NCBI GenBank assembly: GCA_964630785.1
Contig: CAZVZG010000006.1
Span: 62,001 to 126,000, forward strand
Source: JADLCX01 sp964630785
Lineage (GTDB): Bacteria; Planctomycetota; Phycisphaerae; Phycisphaerales; UBA1924
Length of the DNA stretch: 64,000 bases
Direction of reading: 5' to 3'
Numbering within the stretch: the stretch's first letter is position 1; the number at the start of each line of letters is the position of its first letter. The translations under genes and the position numbers were made by a program. Below are positions 37,825 to 46,102 of this stretch, piece after piece. The notes under the pieces are model-generated. The model ran no database searches, had not been told where the DNA came from, and saw only the letters and a list, made by a program, of their open reading frames with translations.

Positions 37825-39355
37825 AGCGGATCCCCTGTGCAAGCTCGAACTTCCCGCCATAGTTGATCGTGCAGGTCTGGCGTCGCATGTACGCCTTCCA
37901 CGAGTCGCTACCCGACTCGCGCCCGCCGCCGGTGTCCTTCTCGCCGCCGAACGCACCGCCGATCTCGGCGCCGCTGGTGCCGATGTTGACGTTGGCGATG
38001 CCGCAATCGCTGCCGCCGCCGCTCACCGAGAGGAACCGTTCGCTGGCGCGCAGGCTCTCGGTGAAGATCGCGGAACTGAGGCCCTGATCGACCCCGTTCT
38101 GCATCGCGATCGCCTCGTCGAGCGTCTTGAAACTGAACACGTAGAGGATCGGCGCGAAGGTCTCTTCCTGCGCGATCGGCAGTCTGTTGTCGGCCGGGGC
38201 CCGGACGATCGTCGGCTGCACGTAGTGCCCGCCGGACAGGTCGCCCGCGACCTTCGCTCGCTCGCCCCCCACCATCACCCTGCCACCCTGCTGCCTCGCG
38301 GCCGCGATCGCCCCGAGGAACGCTTCAACCGCGCGAGCGTTGACCAGCGGGCCGACCAGCGTGCCCTCCTTGAGCGGGTCGCCGATGCGGGTCATCACCT
38401 GTTGGTAACCCTTGACCAGCCGCTCGGTGAAGCGATCGACGATCTTTTCGTGAACGATGATCCTTCGCGTGCTCGTGCAGCGCTGGCCCGCGGTGCCGAC
38501 GGCCCCGAAGACCACCGCCCGCACGGCGAGTTCCTGGTCGGCGTCCTCGTTGACGATGATGGCGTTGTTGCCGCCGAGCTCGAGCAGGCAGCGGCCAAGC
38601 CGCTCGGCCACGCCGCGCCCGACCGCCCGGCCCATGCGGCACGAGCCGGTCGCCGAGATCAGCCCGAGCCGCCGGTCGGCGACCATGCGGTGGCCGACGG
38701 CCTCGTCGGTGCCCATGACGAGCTTGAACACGCCCGCGTGCCCGTGGGCCGCGGCGACCCGCTCCGCCACGCGGTTGGTCGCGATCGAGATGAGCGGCGT
38801 GAGCAGGCTGGGCTTCCAGATGGCGGTGTCGCCGCAGATCGCGGCCAGCATCGCGTTCCACCCCCACACGGCGTTGGGGAAGTTGAACGCCGTGATCACG
38901 CCCACAGGCCCGAGGGGCAACCACTGCTCGAACATCCGGTGCCCGGCCCGTTCGCTTGGGAAGACCTGACCGGGCAGTTGCCGCGAAAGGCCGACGGCGA
39001 AGTCGGCGATGTCGATGGTCTCTTGCACCTCGCCCAGGCCCTCGGCGCGGATCTTGCCCATCTCCAGGCTCAGCAGCTCGCCCATCGGTTCTTTGAGCTT
39101 GCGGAACTCGTCGCCGATCTCGCGGACGATCTGGCCGCGGGCGGGGGCGGGGAGCTCGCGCCATTTCTTGAACGCCCCGACCGACTCTGCGACGCACCGC
39201 TCGTAGGCGTCGGCGTCTTCGAGCCGGATGCCCCCGATGGGCTTGCCGGTGGCGGGGTTCTCGCTCATGACGACGCCCGCGTCGGGGCGTGCATCCGCGG
39301 GCACGTAACGGGGGTCCTCGGTCACGCCCAGGGCTTGCAGCAGGTCAAATCGCAT
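37817..39355 (-). CDS. Aldehyde dehydrogenase, ALDH7-like (aminoadipic semialdehyde type)
   Basis: 512 residues. The N-terminus MRFDLLQALGVTEDPRYVPA and the block EQWLPLGPVGVITAFNFPNA are characteristic of the ALDH7/piperideine-6-carboxylate dehydrogenase group, which oxidises aminoadipate semialdehyde in lysine breakdown. The catalytic Glu is in LELGGNNAIIV (near 258) and the nucleophile is in GQRCTSTRR (near 293). SDCGIANVNIGTSGAEIGGA and FGGEKDTGGGRESGSDSWK are intact. It heads a run with rpiA and a CBS protein. No other lysine-degradation gene is adjacent, so the substrate is inferred from family only. Confidence 0.92.
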   Translation of the reverse strand: MRFDLLQALGVTEDPRYVPADARPDAGVVMSENPATGKPIGGIRLEDADAYERCVAESVGAFKKWRELPAPARGQIVREIGDEFRKLKEPMGELLSLEMGKIRAEGLGEVQETIDIADFAVGLSRQLPGQVFPSERAGHRMFEQWLPLGPVGVITAFNFPNAVWGWNAMLAAICGDTAIWKPSLLTPLISIATNRVAERVAAAHGHAGVFKLVMGTDEAVGHRMVADRRLGLISATGSCRMGRAVGRGVAERLGRCLLELGGNNAIIVNEDADQELAVRAVVFGAVGTAGQRCTSTRRIIVHEKIVDRFTERLVKGYQQVMTRIGDPLKEGTLVGPLVNARAVEAFLGAIAAARQQGGRVMVGGERAKVAGDLSGGHYVQPTIVRAPADNRLPIAQEETFAPILYVFSFKTLDEAIAMQNGVDQGLSSAIFTESLRASERFLSVSGGGSDCGIANVNIGTSGAEIGGAFGGEKDTGGGRESGSDSWKAYMRRQTCTINYGGKFELAQGIRFE

Positions 39356-39434
39356 CGCTCGATCGTAGGTCCAAGACAGCCGCAGATTGCGCAGATCGAC
39401 GCGGATAATTGCAGCGGGAGGTAAGGGGACGATT

Positions 39435-39597
39435 GGCCACGGATGGGCACGGATGCTCACGGGTGAATACCGGGATGCGTTGGGGGGAGGGGGGTGGCGG
39501 GGCCGGGTTTCCCCGCTTTGATTCCCACTTATCTGCGTTCATCTGCGCACATCCGCGGCCGCTTCTCATCCGTGCCCATCTGTGTTCATCCGTGGCC
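39435..39597. repeat. Imperfect long inverted repeat of CGGATG-type units upstream of rdgB
   Basis: GGCCACGGATGGGCACGGAT at 39435 is matched in reverse complement by sequence ending at 39597 (CATCCGTGCCCATC ... CATCCGTGGCC). Between the arms lie a G-rich stretch and ATCTGCGTTCATCTGCGCAC units. Such units recur intergenically in several GC-rich phyla; the origin is unknown. The rdgB start is 22 bases beyond. Confidence 0.65.
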
Positions 39598-39618
39598 AGC
39601 CCCTTCCTACCGTGGCCC

Positions 39619-40326
39619 ATGCCTAACCGCATCGTCCTGGCCACCGCCAACCCGCACAAAGTCGCCGAACTGCGGGCGATCTTTGCCGCGGCGGGCGTGG
39701 ACGTGCTCGGGCTGGATGATCTGCCGGGGGGGTCGCGACAGTTCCCCGAGCCGGAGGAAACCGGCACGACGTTCGAGCAGAACGCCTCCATCAAGGCCCT
39801 CGCTTACTCGCGCATGACGGGCGAGCCTTGCCTCGCCGACGACTCGGGGCTGGAGATCGACGCGCTCGGCGGGCGGCCCGGGGTCATCAGTTCGCACTAC
39901 AGCACCGACGGGCGCGAGACGGGCCTCTCGCGGGCTGATCGCGACGCGGCCAACAACGCCCGCGTGCTCGACGAGCTGCGCGGCGTGGCGCCGGATCGGC
40001 GGGCGGCGCGGTTCGTGTGTGTGATGGCGATCGCGGATCGCGGATCGGGGATCGCGGATCGGGGATCGGGGGGAGGGGCGGGAGGCGGTGGGGAGCCGCG
40101 CGTGCTGCATGTGACGCGCGGCGTGTTCGACGGGCGCATCGGCGTGCCGCCTCGCGTGCCCGCGGGGCGCGACGGCTTTGGCTACGACCCGCTCTTCCTG
40201 GTCGCCCCAGAGTTCTCGCTCACCGGCGCCGAGCTCGCGCCGGAGCAGAAGAACAGACTCAGCCACCGCGCCGCGGCCGCGGCCGCGATGGCCGCGTGGT
40301 TGAAGGGGACCGCGAATCGCGGCTAG
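39619..40326 (+). CDS. rdgB: Non-canonical purine NTP pyrophosphatase RdgB/HAM1
   Basis: Hydrolyses ITP, XTP and dITP to keep deaminated purines out of nucleic acids. 235 residues; the ATG at 39619 gives IVLATANPHKVAELRAIF. Conserved blocks are ETGTTFEQNASIKALAYSRM, CLADDSGLEIDALGGRPGVI, GRDGFGYDPLFL and LAPEQKNRLSHRAAA. An insertion of about 20 residues (IADRGSGIADRGSGGGAGGG) sits in the middle, between the VCVMAIA and LHVTRG strands; it is encoded by a short-tandem repeat found elsewhere in the window. It probably forms a loop. Confidence 0.95.
   Translation: MPNRIVLATANPHKVAELRAIFAAAGVDVLGLDDLPGGSRQFPEPEETGTTFEQNASIKALAYSRMTGEPCLADDSGLEIDALGGRPGVISSHYSTDGRETGLSRADRDAANNARVLDELRGVAPDRRAARFVCVMAIADRGSGIADRGSGGGAGGGGEPRVLHVTRGVFDGRIGVPPRVPAGRDGFGYDPLFLVAPEFSLTGAELAPEQKNRLSHRAAAAAAMAAWLKGTANRG
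40027..40071 (+). repeat. GATCGCG-type short tandem repeat inside rdgB
   Basis: Tandem GATCGCG and GATCGGG heptamers, read in frame as an Ala-Asp-Arg-Gly-Ser linker. The reverse complement of the same unit occurs at 45110-45176. Confidence 0.8.
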
Positions 40327-40351
40327 GGCCCAAATGGGGTCGTGACGCGGT

Positions 40352-42289
40352 TCATGGACAACCGGCGAAGTAGGCCGCGAGGAAGTCGAAGATGTCCTGG
40401 ACCGACGTGGTCCCGCTGTCGTTGGTGTCGGCGCACATGTCCACGGCGAAATACGCGCCGAGGAAGTCGAAGATGTCCTGCACCGTCGGGGCGCCGCCGG
40501 AGCGGTTGAAATCGGCGCGGCAGCACGGCGTGGAGGCGGAGTAGGGCGTGCAGGACGTGCCCTCGCCCGCGAACGCACGGTTCGGGCCCGCGCACGCGGC
40601 CGCAGTAGAAATCGAACATGACGCGCCGCAGCAGCAGGCCCCGCCGCCCGTGCGCGTGACGTTGAGCGTGAAGGCGCCGCCGGACGAGTTGTTGCCGAAG
40701 TCGGCGACTCGGATTGTCACCCGTTGTCCGGGCGTGAGCGAGAGTTCGACGCGCGAGGTCAGGCCGGTTCCTCCGTCGTCGTCGCAGGCGACCTCCCCGC
40801 CGCCGCATTCGTTGAACAGCGCGAGCACGGAGTCGATCTGGCTCCCCTCGGTGTCGAAGACGTGCGGGCCGCCGCCACCGACGCCAGCAGCGGCCGTGAA
40901 CGTGTACCAAACGTCCTTGTTCGAGGGGGCACAGCTTGCACTCCCGTCGTCCGTGGCGGTGCAGTTGAAGCCGACGGCGGGTACGCCCTCCACAAGCGGA
41001 ACGGCGTCAGAGCACGCGTCGTTCGCCGGGGGTGAACCGTTGGCGCCGCACTGTCCCGGTGTACAAGCCCCGCCCAACGTCCAGGTTCCGACGCAGCCGG
41101 CCTCTCGCACGACCACGCAGCAGGACCCGCCGCAGCACGCGCCCGCCGGTGGGCACGGGCTCGGGGCGCACACCGTGCCGTCGCCCTGGTAGGTACCGCC
41201 GACACATCCGCCCGCGAGCGTGATGCCGCAGGCGATGATCGTGTTCGCGCAGCATGCACCCACCGCGGGCGCGGTTTGAACGATGTTCAGGACAAAGCCG
41301 CCACCGGCGGCGGCGGCGCCGGCCGAGGCAACTCGAACTTTGACGATCGTGCCCGCTCCCAAGGTCCGGGTGAGGCGCGGGTGAGGGTCGGAACCGCTGT
41401 CATCGGTGCATATCGAGCTGCCGCCGCACACGTCAAGGAACAGAGCCAGCACCGTGTCGGGCTGAGAGCTTCCGCGCGTGTCGAACTGGTAGACACCCCC
41501 GTCGGCATCGGCGGTGAAGCTGAACCAGACGTCTTTGCTGGATTCGCAAGTGGTGCCGGTGAATGGCGTGTCCGTCGTGGCGCCCGCGTTGTCGCCCATG
41601 ATTGCCGGCTCGCCCTCTCGAAGTGTGAAGGCTGTCGCGCAGGTGTTCGGCGTGCAATGCGAGCACGCAAGCCCCTGCAGCCAATAAGCGTTGGCCCCTG
41701 AGCACTCCGCCTGTGCAACCATCACGCAAGTGCCGCCGCTGCAGCACGCGCTCAGGCATGGAACGGGCTCGCACGCTTGACTCCGCACCCACAGCCCGAG
41801 GCAGTCGGCCTCCGTGGTCGTCGAGCACAAGCCGCTGACGCAACACGACCCCGTCGGCGGCGGGCAGGGGTTCGGCGAGCAGGTTCCGTTGAGTGTCCAG
41901 GTTCCGCCGCAGAAGGGCTCGGCGTTGACAACGCACTCGCCGTTGGTGCAGCAGCTTCCGACGCGCAGGCAGAGCGGGGGCGAGCAGTTTGCGCCCTGGG
42001 TCCAGGTTCCCCCGCCCGCGGAGCAGATGCCCAGCGCCACGACCGTGCACGCCCCACCGGTGCAGCACCGCCCCAGCGGGCCGCAGGGGTTGGGCGTGCA
42101 TGGACCCCCGACGAAATCTCCCCCGAGGATGCTGCATTGAAACGATGACCGCGTCTGGCACGCAAGGCCGATGCAACACGCGCCGGATTGCGCCCGCGCC
42201 GACGGGCCGCCCAGAGCGAGCGCCGCGAGCGCGATCAGGAAGGCGAGGTCGCGATGGACATTTCGGCGTGAACAGGTGGTGTCCGGCAT
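40352..42289 (-). CDS. Exported Cys-rich protein with two dockerin-like motifs
   Basis: 645 residues from the ATG at 42289; the signal peptide is DLAFLIALAALALGGPSARA plus Q. Five or more Cys-rich units of 40-50 residues follow (GACCIGLACQTRSSFQCSIL; CCTNGECVVNAEPFCGGTW; CCVSGLCSTTTEADCLGLW). Two jelly-roll-like domains are interspersed (KDVWFSFTADADGGVYQFDT and KDVWYTFTAAAG). The C-terminus has two dockerin-like motifs in tandem, CRADFNRSGGAPTVQDIFDF and CADTNDSGTTSVQDIFDFLA, ending AAYFAGCP. It is the first of three adjacent genes with this tail and shares GACC-type units with the gene at 42637. Probably a surface-displayed protein of unknown ligand. Confidence 0.87.
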   Translation of the reverse strand: MPDTTCSRRNVHRDLAFLIALAALALGGPSARAQSGACCIGLACQTRSSFQCSILGGDFVGGPCTPNPCGPLGRCCTGGACTVVALGICSAGGGTWTQGANCSPPLCLRVGSCCTNGECVVNAEPFCGGTWTLNGTCSPNPCPPPTGSCCVSGLCSTTTEADCLGLWVRSQACEPVPCLSACCSGGTCVMVAQAECSGANAYWLQGLACSHCTPNTCATAFTLREGEPAIMGDNAGATTDTPFTGTTCESSKDVWFSFTADADGGVYQFDTRGSSQPDTVLALFLDVCGGSSICTDDSGSDPHPRLTRTLGAGTIVKVRVASAGAAAAGGGFVLNIVQTAPAVGACCANTIIACGITLAGGCVGGTYQGDGTVCAPSPCPPAGACCGGSCCVVVREAGCVGTWTLGGACTPGQCGANGSPPANDACSDAVPLVEGVPAVGFNCTATDDGSASCAPSNKDVWYTFTAAAGVGGGGPHVFDTEGSQIDSVLALFNECGGGEVACDDDGGTGLTSRVELSLTPGQRVTIRVADFGNNSSGGAFTLNVTRTGGGACCCGASCSISTAAACAGPNRAFAGEGTSCTPYSASTPCCRADFNRSGGAPTVQDIFDFLGAYFAVDMCADTNDSGTTSVQDIFDFLAAYFAGCP

Positions 42290-42636
42290 GGATGATCTCT
42301 GCTGGTCTGTCACGGGCATGCCGTACGGGTGATCGGTCGGCGGCCCCCGGAGGACCCTCAAGGGTGACCGGCCGAGTGGGCCGCCGGCACACCGCCGCCC
42401 GATGCCCGTCGCGCAGTCATCTGCGATTCGAACCGGTGCTGGACCCGAAGGCGCCAACCGCGCACATGGGATGCAAGGAATTTGGAACTGTTGAGCCCAT
42501 GGGGGACTCACCGAGTGAGCTCGGATGGCCGCGGCCTTCGGCCCCGCTGTCACCCGTCCGCCACGGGTGACGTAACGAACTCACTCGGGCTTGGACGAGC
42601 CGACTTCGTTGAAGCGGCGATGCCATTCGGTTGCAT
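42290..42636. other. Intergenic region with hairpin
   Basis: No gene supported. GTCACCCGT-CCGCC-ACGGGTGAC at 42549-42571 forms a perfect nine-base stem about 65 bases after the stop of the upstream gene. It lacks a T-run, so it may be a weak terminator or an RNA-stability element. Confidence 0.45.
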
Positions 42637-43521
42637 TCACGGGCAACCGGCGAAGTAGGCCGCGAGGAAGTCGAAGATGTCCTGCACGCTCACCGTGCCG
42701 GAGTTGTTGAAATCGGCGCGGCAGCAGCGGTTGACGCCCGGCGCGGGCTGGCAGGTGGTGTTCGCTCCCTGCCAGACACCGCCGAAACAGGCAAACGACA
42801 CAGTCACGGTGCAGCCGACGCCCTCGCAGCACGCCCCGGTCGGCAACGCGATGAGGCACGGGATGGGCGAACACGACGCCACGGCCTGCGGCGAGCCGCC
42901 CAGGGCGGCGCAGTCGGCCGCGGCGGCCAGGCCGCAAGCGCCGGTGGTCGGGTGGCAGCAGGCCTTCAGGGGCGGCACGACGCGGAAGCTTGTCCAGTTG
43001 ATGGAGAGCCGTGTTGCCGCGATTTGGTCGATCAGGTCGCCTCGCCTGAGGTTCCAATCTTCCAACACGAGGGCCGAGGGCAACGCGTCGCCCGTGAGCA
43101 CCGAACCCTGCGGGGCGTTCAAGAGCAACGCCACCTCGAACTGATCCACGATCCGGAGGGCGTTCTCCTGGTATGCGTCCGGGCCGAAGTTCCTCACGAT
43201 GGCGATATCTCCGCCGAAACCCCCGGCCCCCTCGGATCCGACGCCGACCGTGAAGTACCTCACCGCGTCGAGGTACGTGCCCTCATCCGGCGTACCGTCG
43301 CTGTCGGGCGTGGAAGACTCGAACGTGTACTCGATGAACGCGGGGTCGCCGACGACGGCCGCGTTCCACGGCGCGCGGGTGATGTGGTTGGAAGTCACCG
43401 TACCCTCGAAGCGGAACGTGATCGGCTCGGCGAGAGCGCTGGAGGCCAGGACGGCGAGGCAGAGGACCAGGCAATGGGGACTGGGGAATGGGGACTTGGG
43501 GAGGCTCCCGATTGGGCGCAT
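42637..43521 (-). CDS. Exported protein with Cys-rich units and dockerin-like tail
   Basis: 294 residues from the ATG at 43521 with GAGG nine bases upstream; the signal peptide is CLVLCLAVLASSALA. The N-terminal beta-rich domain (EPITFRFEGTVTSNHITRAP to TRLSINWTSFRVVPP) resembles proteins often found with PEP-CTERM tags. Two GACC/ACC units follow (ACCHPTTGACGLAAAADCAA and GACCEGVGCTVTVSFACFGG). The tail is CRADFNNSGTVSVQDIFDFL then AAYFAGCP. The DNA of its last 80 bases is nearly the same as that of the genes at 43627 and 9179. Confidence 0.85.
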   Translation of the reverse strand: MRPIGSLPKSPFPSPHCLVLCLAVLASSALAEPITFRFEGTVTSNHITRAPWNAAVVGDPAFIEYTFESSTPDSDGTPDEGTYLDAVRYFTVGVGSEGAGGFGGDIAIVRNFGPDAYQENALRIVDQFEVALLLNAPQGSVLTGDALPSALVLEDWNLRRGDLIDQIAATRLSINWTSFRVVPPLKACCHPTTGACGLAAAADCAALGGSPQAVASCSPIPCLIALPTGACCEGVGCTVTVSFACFGGVWQGANTTCQPAPGVNRCCRADFNNSGTVSVQDIFDFLAAYFAGCP

Positions 43522-43626
43522 GGGATTGATCCTCGAAAGGGGATTCCGAAGACTCCGGCAACCGCTCGGGCCGGGGGGAGGGGGGCGGCCCGGCATCGCC
43601 AGAAATGGCGATACCACAACTTGCGT

Positions 43627-44751
43627 TCACGGACAACCGGCGAAATAGGCCGCGAGGAAGTCGAAGATGTCCTGCACGCTCACCGTGCCGGAGCGGTTGA
43701 AGTCGGCGGGGCAGGCGGTGCAGGTCACGCCGGGGAGGCAGACCGAGCCGTAGCCGACGAACTCGCAGCCGAGGGACGCGCACACGGACGCGGTGAGCAG
43801 GGCGCACCCGCCGGTGGCCCGGTTGCAGCAGGCGCCGCTGGTGCTGAGGGCGAGGTCGAGCGTGCCCGGCCCGGAGGCGTCGCTGTACCCGCCGACGCGG
43901 ATGAGGTAGGTCTGCCCGCCGTTGACCAGGTGGACCAGGGACGATTGCAAGCTGCCGACGCCGCACGAGTTGCTGTCGTCGTTGCACGCGAGGATCGAGC
44001 CCGCCAGGTTGTCGCAGGCGGCCCCGTCGTACAGCGCGAGCTTGGTGTCGAAGCTCGACCCGCAGGTGCCCGCGGTGAGCAGCCCGCCGGCCGCGGGCGT
44101 GAAGGTGAACCACGTGTCCCGGGAGAACGAGGGGACGCCGAGGGCGTTGCACTCGTCGTGGTTGGGCCCGTCGGTGGTCGCCCCGGTGGTGTCGAAGGGC
44201 GTGAGGCCCACGCCCACGGGCCGGGCCTGGGCGCAGTCGTCGAGCCGGACGGCGGTGATCCGCACCTGGTATATCATCCCCGCGGTCGCGGGCTGGTTGT
44301 CGGCCAGCCGCGTGCTATAGAACGAGACGGCGTAGGTTCCCGCGCCCAGCGCGCCGCCGGGGATGGCCGGGTGGTACGTCCCGTTGCCGACGATGGTCGC
44401 AAACCCTCCCACCCCGCCCGGCCCGTACTCCATTCGGAGCACGGCGTTGTTGACCGTGAAGCTCGTGACGGTCAGCCCGAGGTCCCGCACTTCCATCCCG
44501 GCGGGGACGACGAAAGAGAACGAGTCGTTGAAGTCGCCCGACGCGGGCGAGAACGGGACCCAGAGCGCCGTGACCATGCCGTCCACGGTGTTCGGGCCCG
44601 CGGGGTCCACCGTGCCGACCGGCGTCGGTAAGCCCGCGTTGTTCGAGACGTCCGGCGGCTCGACGTACGCGAACTGGGCGAGGGCGGGGGAAGAGCAAGC
44701 GGCAAAGGCGGCAAAGCCGCAAAGCAGCAAACAGAGACCGTTCGTGCGCAC
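43627..44751 (-). CDS. Exported protein with PPC-like domain and dockerin-like tail
   Basis: 374 residues. The start is a GTG at 44751 with AGGAG ten bases upstream; the signal peptide is LCLLLCGFAAFAACSSPALA plus Q. A proprotein-convertase-like beta domain (FNDSFSFVVPAGMEVRDLGL) is followed by a second jelly-roll-like domain (RDTWFTFTPAAGGLLTAGTC ... SSLVHLVNGGQTYLIRVGGY). One Cys-rich unit leads to the tail CPADFNRSGTVSVQDIFDFL then AAYFAGCP. It lies 105 bases upstream of the gene at 42637 and may be co-transcribed with it. Confidence 0.85.
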   Translation of the reverse strand: MRTNGLCLLLCGFAAFAACSSPALAQFAYVEPPDVSNNAGLPTPVGTVDPAGPNTVDGMVTALWVPFSPASGDFNDSFSFVVPAGMEVRDLGLTVTSFTVNNAVLRMEYGPGGVGGFATIVGNGTYHPAIPGGALGAGTYAVSFYSTRLADNQPATAGMIYQVRITAVRLDDCAQARPVGVGLTPFDTTGATTDGPNHDECNALGVPSFSRDTWFTFTPAAGGLLTAGTCGSSFDTKLALYDGAACDNLAGSILACNDDSNSCGVGSLQSSLVHLVNGGQTYLIRVGGYSDASGPGTLDLALSTSGACCNRATGGCALLTASVCASLGCEFVGYGSVCLPGVTCTACPADFNRSGTVSVQDIFDFLAAYFAGCP

Positions 44752-44998
44752 GGGCGGCTTCTCCTTTCTTATTCATACACGCGGCCCCCAGTCTACTCGA
44801 AACCGCGGTCCCCGCAAGGCCCAAGCCCGACACAAGAGCCGAAACCTACCACAGGTTCGCGGCCACCCCGGGCCGCGTACCTGCGGCCTGTGTACTTGGG
44901 TGGTCTGGATATCCGTCCGCTCCCGCCACGGGTGTCTCGCCAGGGGCGGCGAGAAACCTGTGGCACGTTTATTCTCACTGATCGACTACCCTCCGCCT

Positions 44999-46102
44999 AT
45001 GACGACGACCCGGAACCGGCGCATCGTTGGCGGGGCGGCCGCCGCGCTCGCGGCGATCACGCTCGCGAGCGCCTCGTGCTCTTCCCCGCCGCCCGAACAA
45101 CAGGCTCCCCGATCCGCGATCCGCGATCCGCAATCCGCGATCGATCAATCCGCCATCCGCCATCCGCCCTCCGATATCGATCAGATCGCCCGCGAGCTCA
45201 TCGCCGCCAGCCCGGTGGCCGACGACTCGGACGCCGCGGCCCGCGACGCGGCGTCGGCGCGGCTGGGCGAGTGCAAGGCGCTGCTGGGAGCGACCGGGGA
45301 CCTGGTGCTCTGGGGCGGGTACCACCCCGCGCAGGGCTACGACCCCGAGGCGTACGTGCTCGACCAGTTCGACCCGCTCACGCCGCGGTACCAGCTCACC
45401 GAGCTCAACCCGCTGGTGTGGGCCAAGCTGTACGTTTCGACGTACATGTTCCCCGGAAAGTACGAGGTGCGGGACGAGGGGGACGTGACCGTGCTGGACA
45501 TCGAGGCCCGCTTCCGCAAGGGCATGGACGCGGGTGAGTACCCCTACCCGTTCTGGCACTCGCCGAACAAGTGGACCGCGTACGTCAACACCGAGCGGCT
45601 GTACCTGATCTTCAAGCGCGGTCGGCTCGTAGGCGCCATGCGCAAGAGCCCGCCCGACGCGTCCATCCCGCTGGCCAAGAAGCAGTGGGACGGTCACTGG
45701 CACTGGACCAACGCGAGCGGCGAGCCGCAGCCGCGCGTCGCGCTGTTCTCGTACATCTTCTCCAAGGGCAACCCCTACGTGGCCGGGCTGGACACGTCGT
45801 ACCGCGATCTCGAGTCGAGCCTGCGGGCCCACGTCTGCACCGACTGCCACGCGCCCAACAACATGGGCCACATGAACGACCTGCTGCTGCTGAACTTCCC
45901 CAACCAGGCGCTCGCGGCCCGCGACTCGATCCTCGAAGTCATCGACGAGAACCGGATGCCGCCCGGCTCCAAACTCGCGGGCGAGCACCCGGGCATCACC
46001 GATCCTGCCGAGCGTGCCAAACTGCGCGAACTCGCCAAAGCGTTCGTCGATCAGGCCGACGCCGCGTTCGCGTACGAGAAGGCGCACGAGGCCAAACCAT
46101 GA
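44999..46102 (+). CDS. Lipoprotein with a c-type haem-binding motif
   Basis: 367 residues from the ATG at 44999 (MTTTRNRRIVGGAAAALAAI). The signal peptide ends TLASASCSS, a plausible lipobox. The next 30 residues (PRSAIRDPQSAIDQSAIRHP) are encoded by a short-tandem repeat and are probably a disordered spacer. The body has no recognised fold. One CxxCH haem site is present in SLRAHVCTDCHAPNNMGHMN; a later Met (ENRMPPGSKL) could be a distal ligand. Its stop overlaps the start of the binding-protein gene by four bases, so the two products probably work together at the membrane. The electron partner is unknown. Confidence 0.8.
   Translation: MTTTRNRRIVGGAAAALAAITLASASCSSPPPEQQAPRSAIRDPQSAIDQSAIRHPPSDIDQIARELIAASPVADDSDAAARDAASARLGECKALLGATGDLVLWGGYHPAQGYDPEAYVLDQFDPLTPRYQLTELNPLVWAKLYVSTYMFPGKYEVRDEGDVTVLDIEARFRKGMDAGEYPYPFWHSPNKWTAYVNTERLYLIFKRGRLVGAMRKSPPDASIPLAKKQWDGHWHWTNASGEPQPRVALFSYIFSKGNPYVAGLDTSYRDLESSLRAHVCTDCHAPNNMGHMNDLLLLNFPNQALAARDSILEVIDENRMPPGSKLAGEHPGITDPAERAKLRELAKAFVDQADAAFAYEKAHEAKP
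45110..45176 (+). repeat. ATCCGCG-type short tandem repeat inside the haem lipoprotein gene
   Basis: Imperfect heptamers (GATCCGC, AATCCGC, CATCCGC), reverse complement of the repeat in rdgB, translated in frame as SAIRDPQSAIDQSAIRHPPS. Confidence 0.8.
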
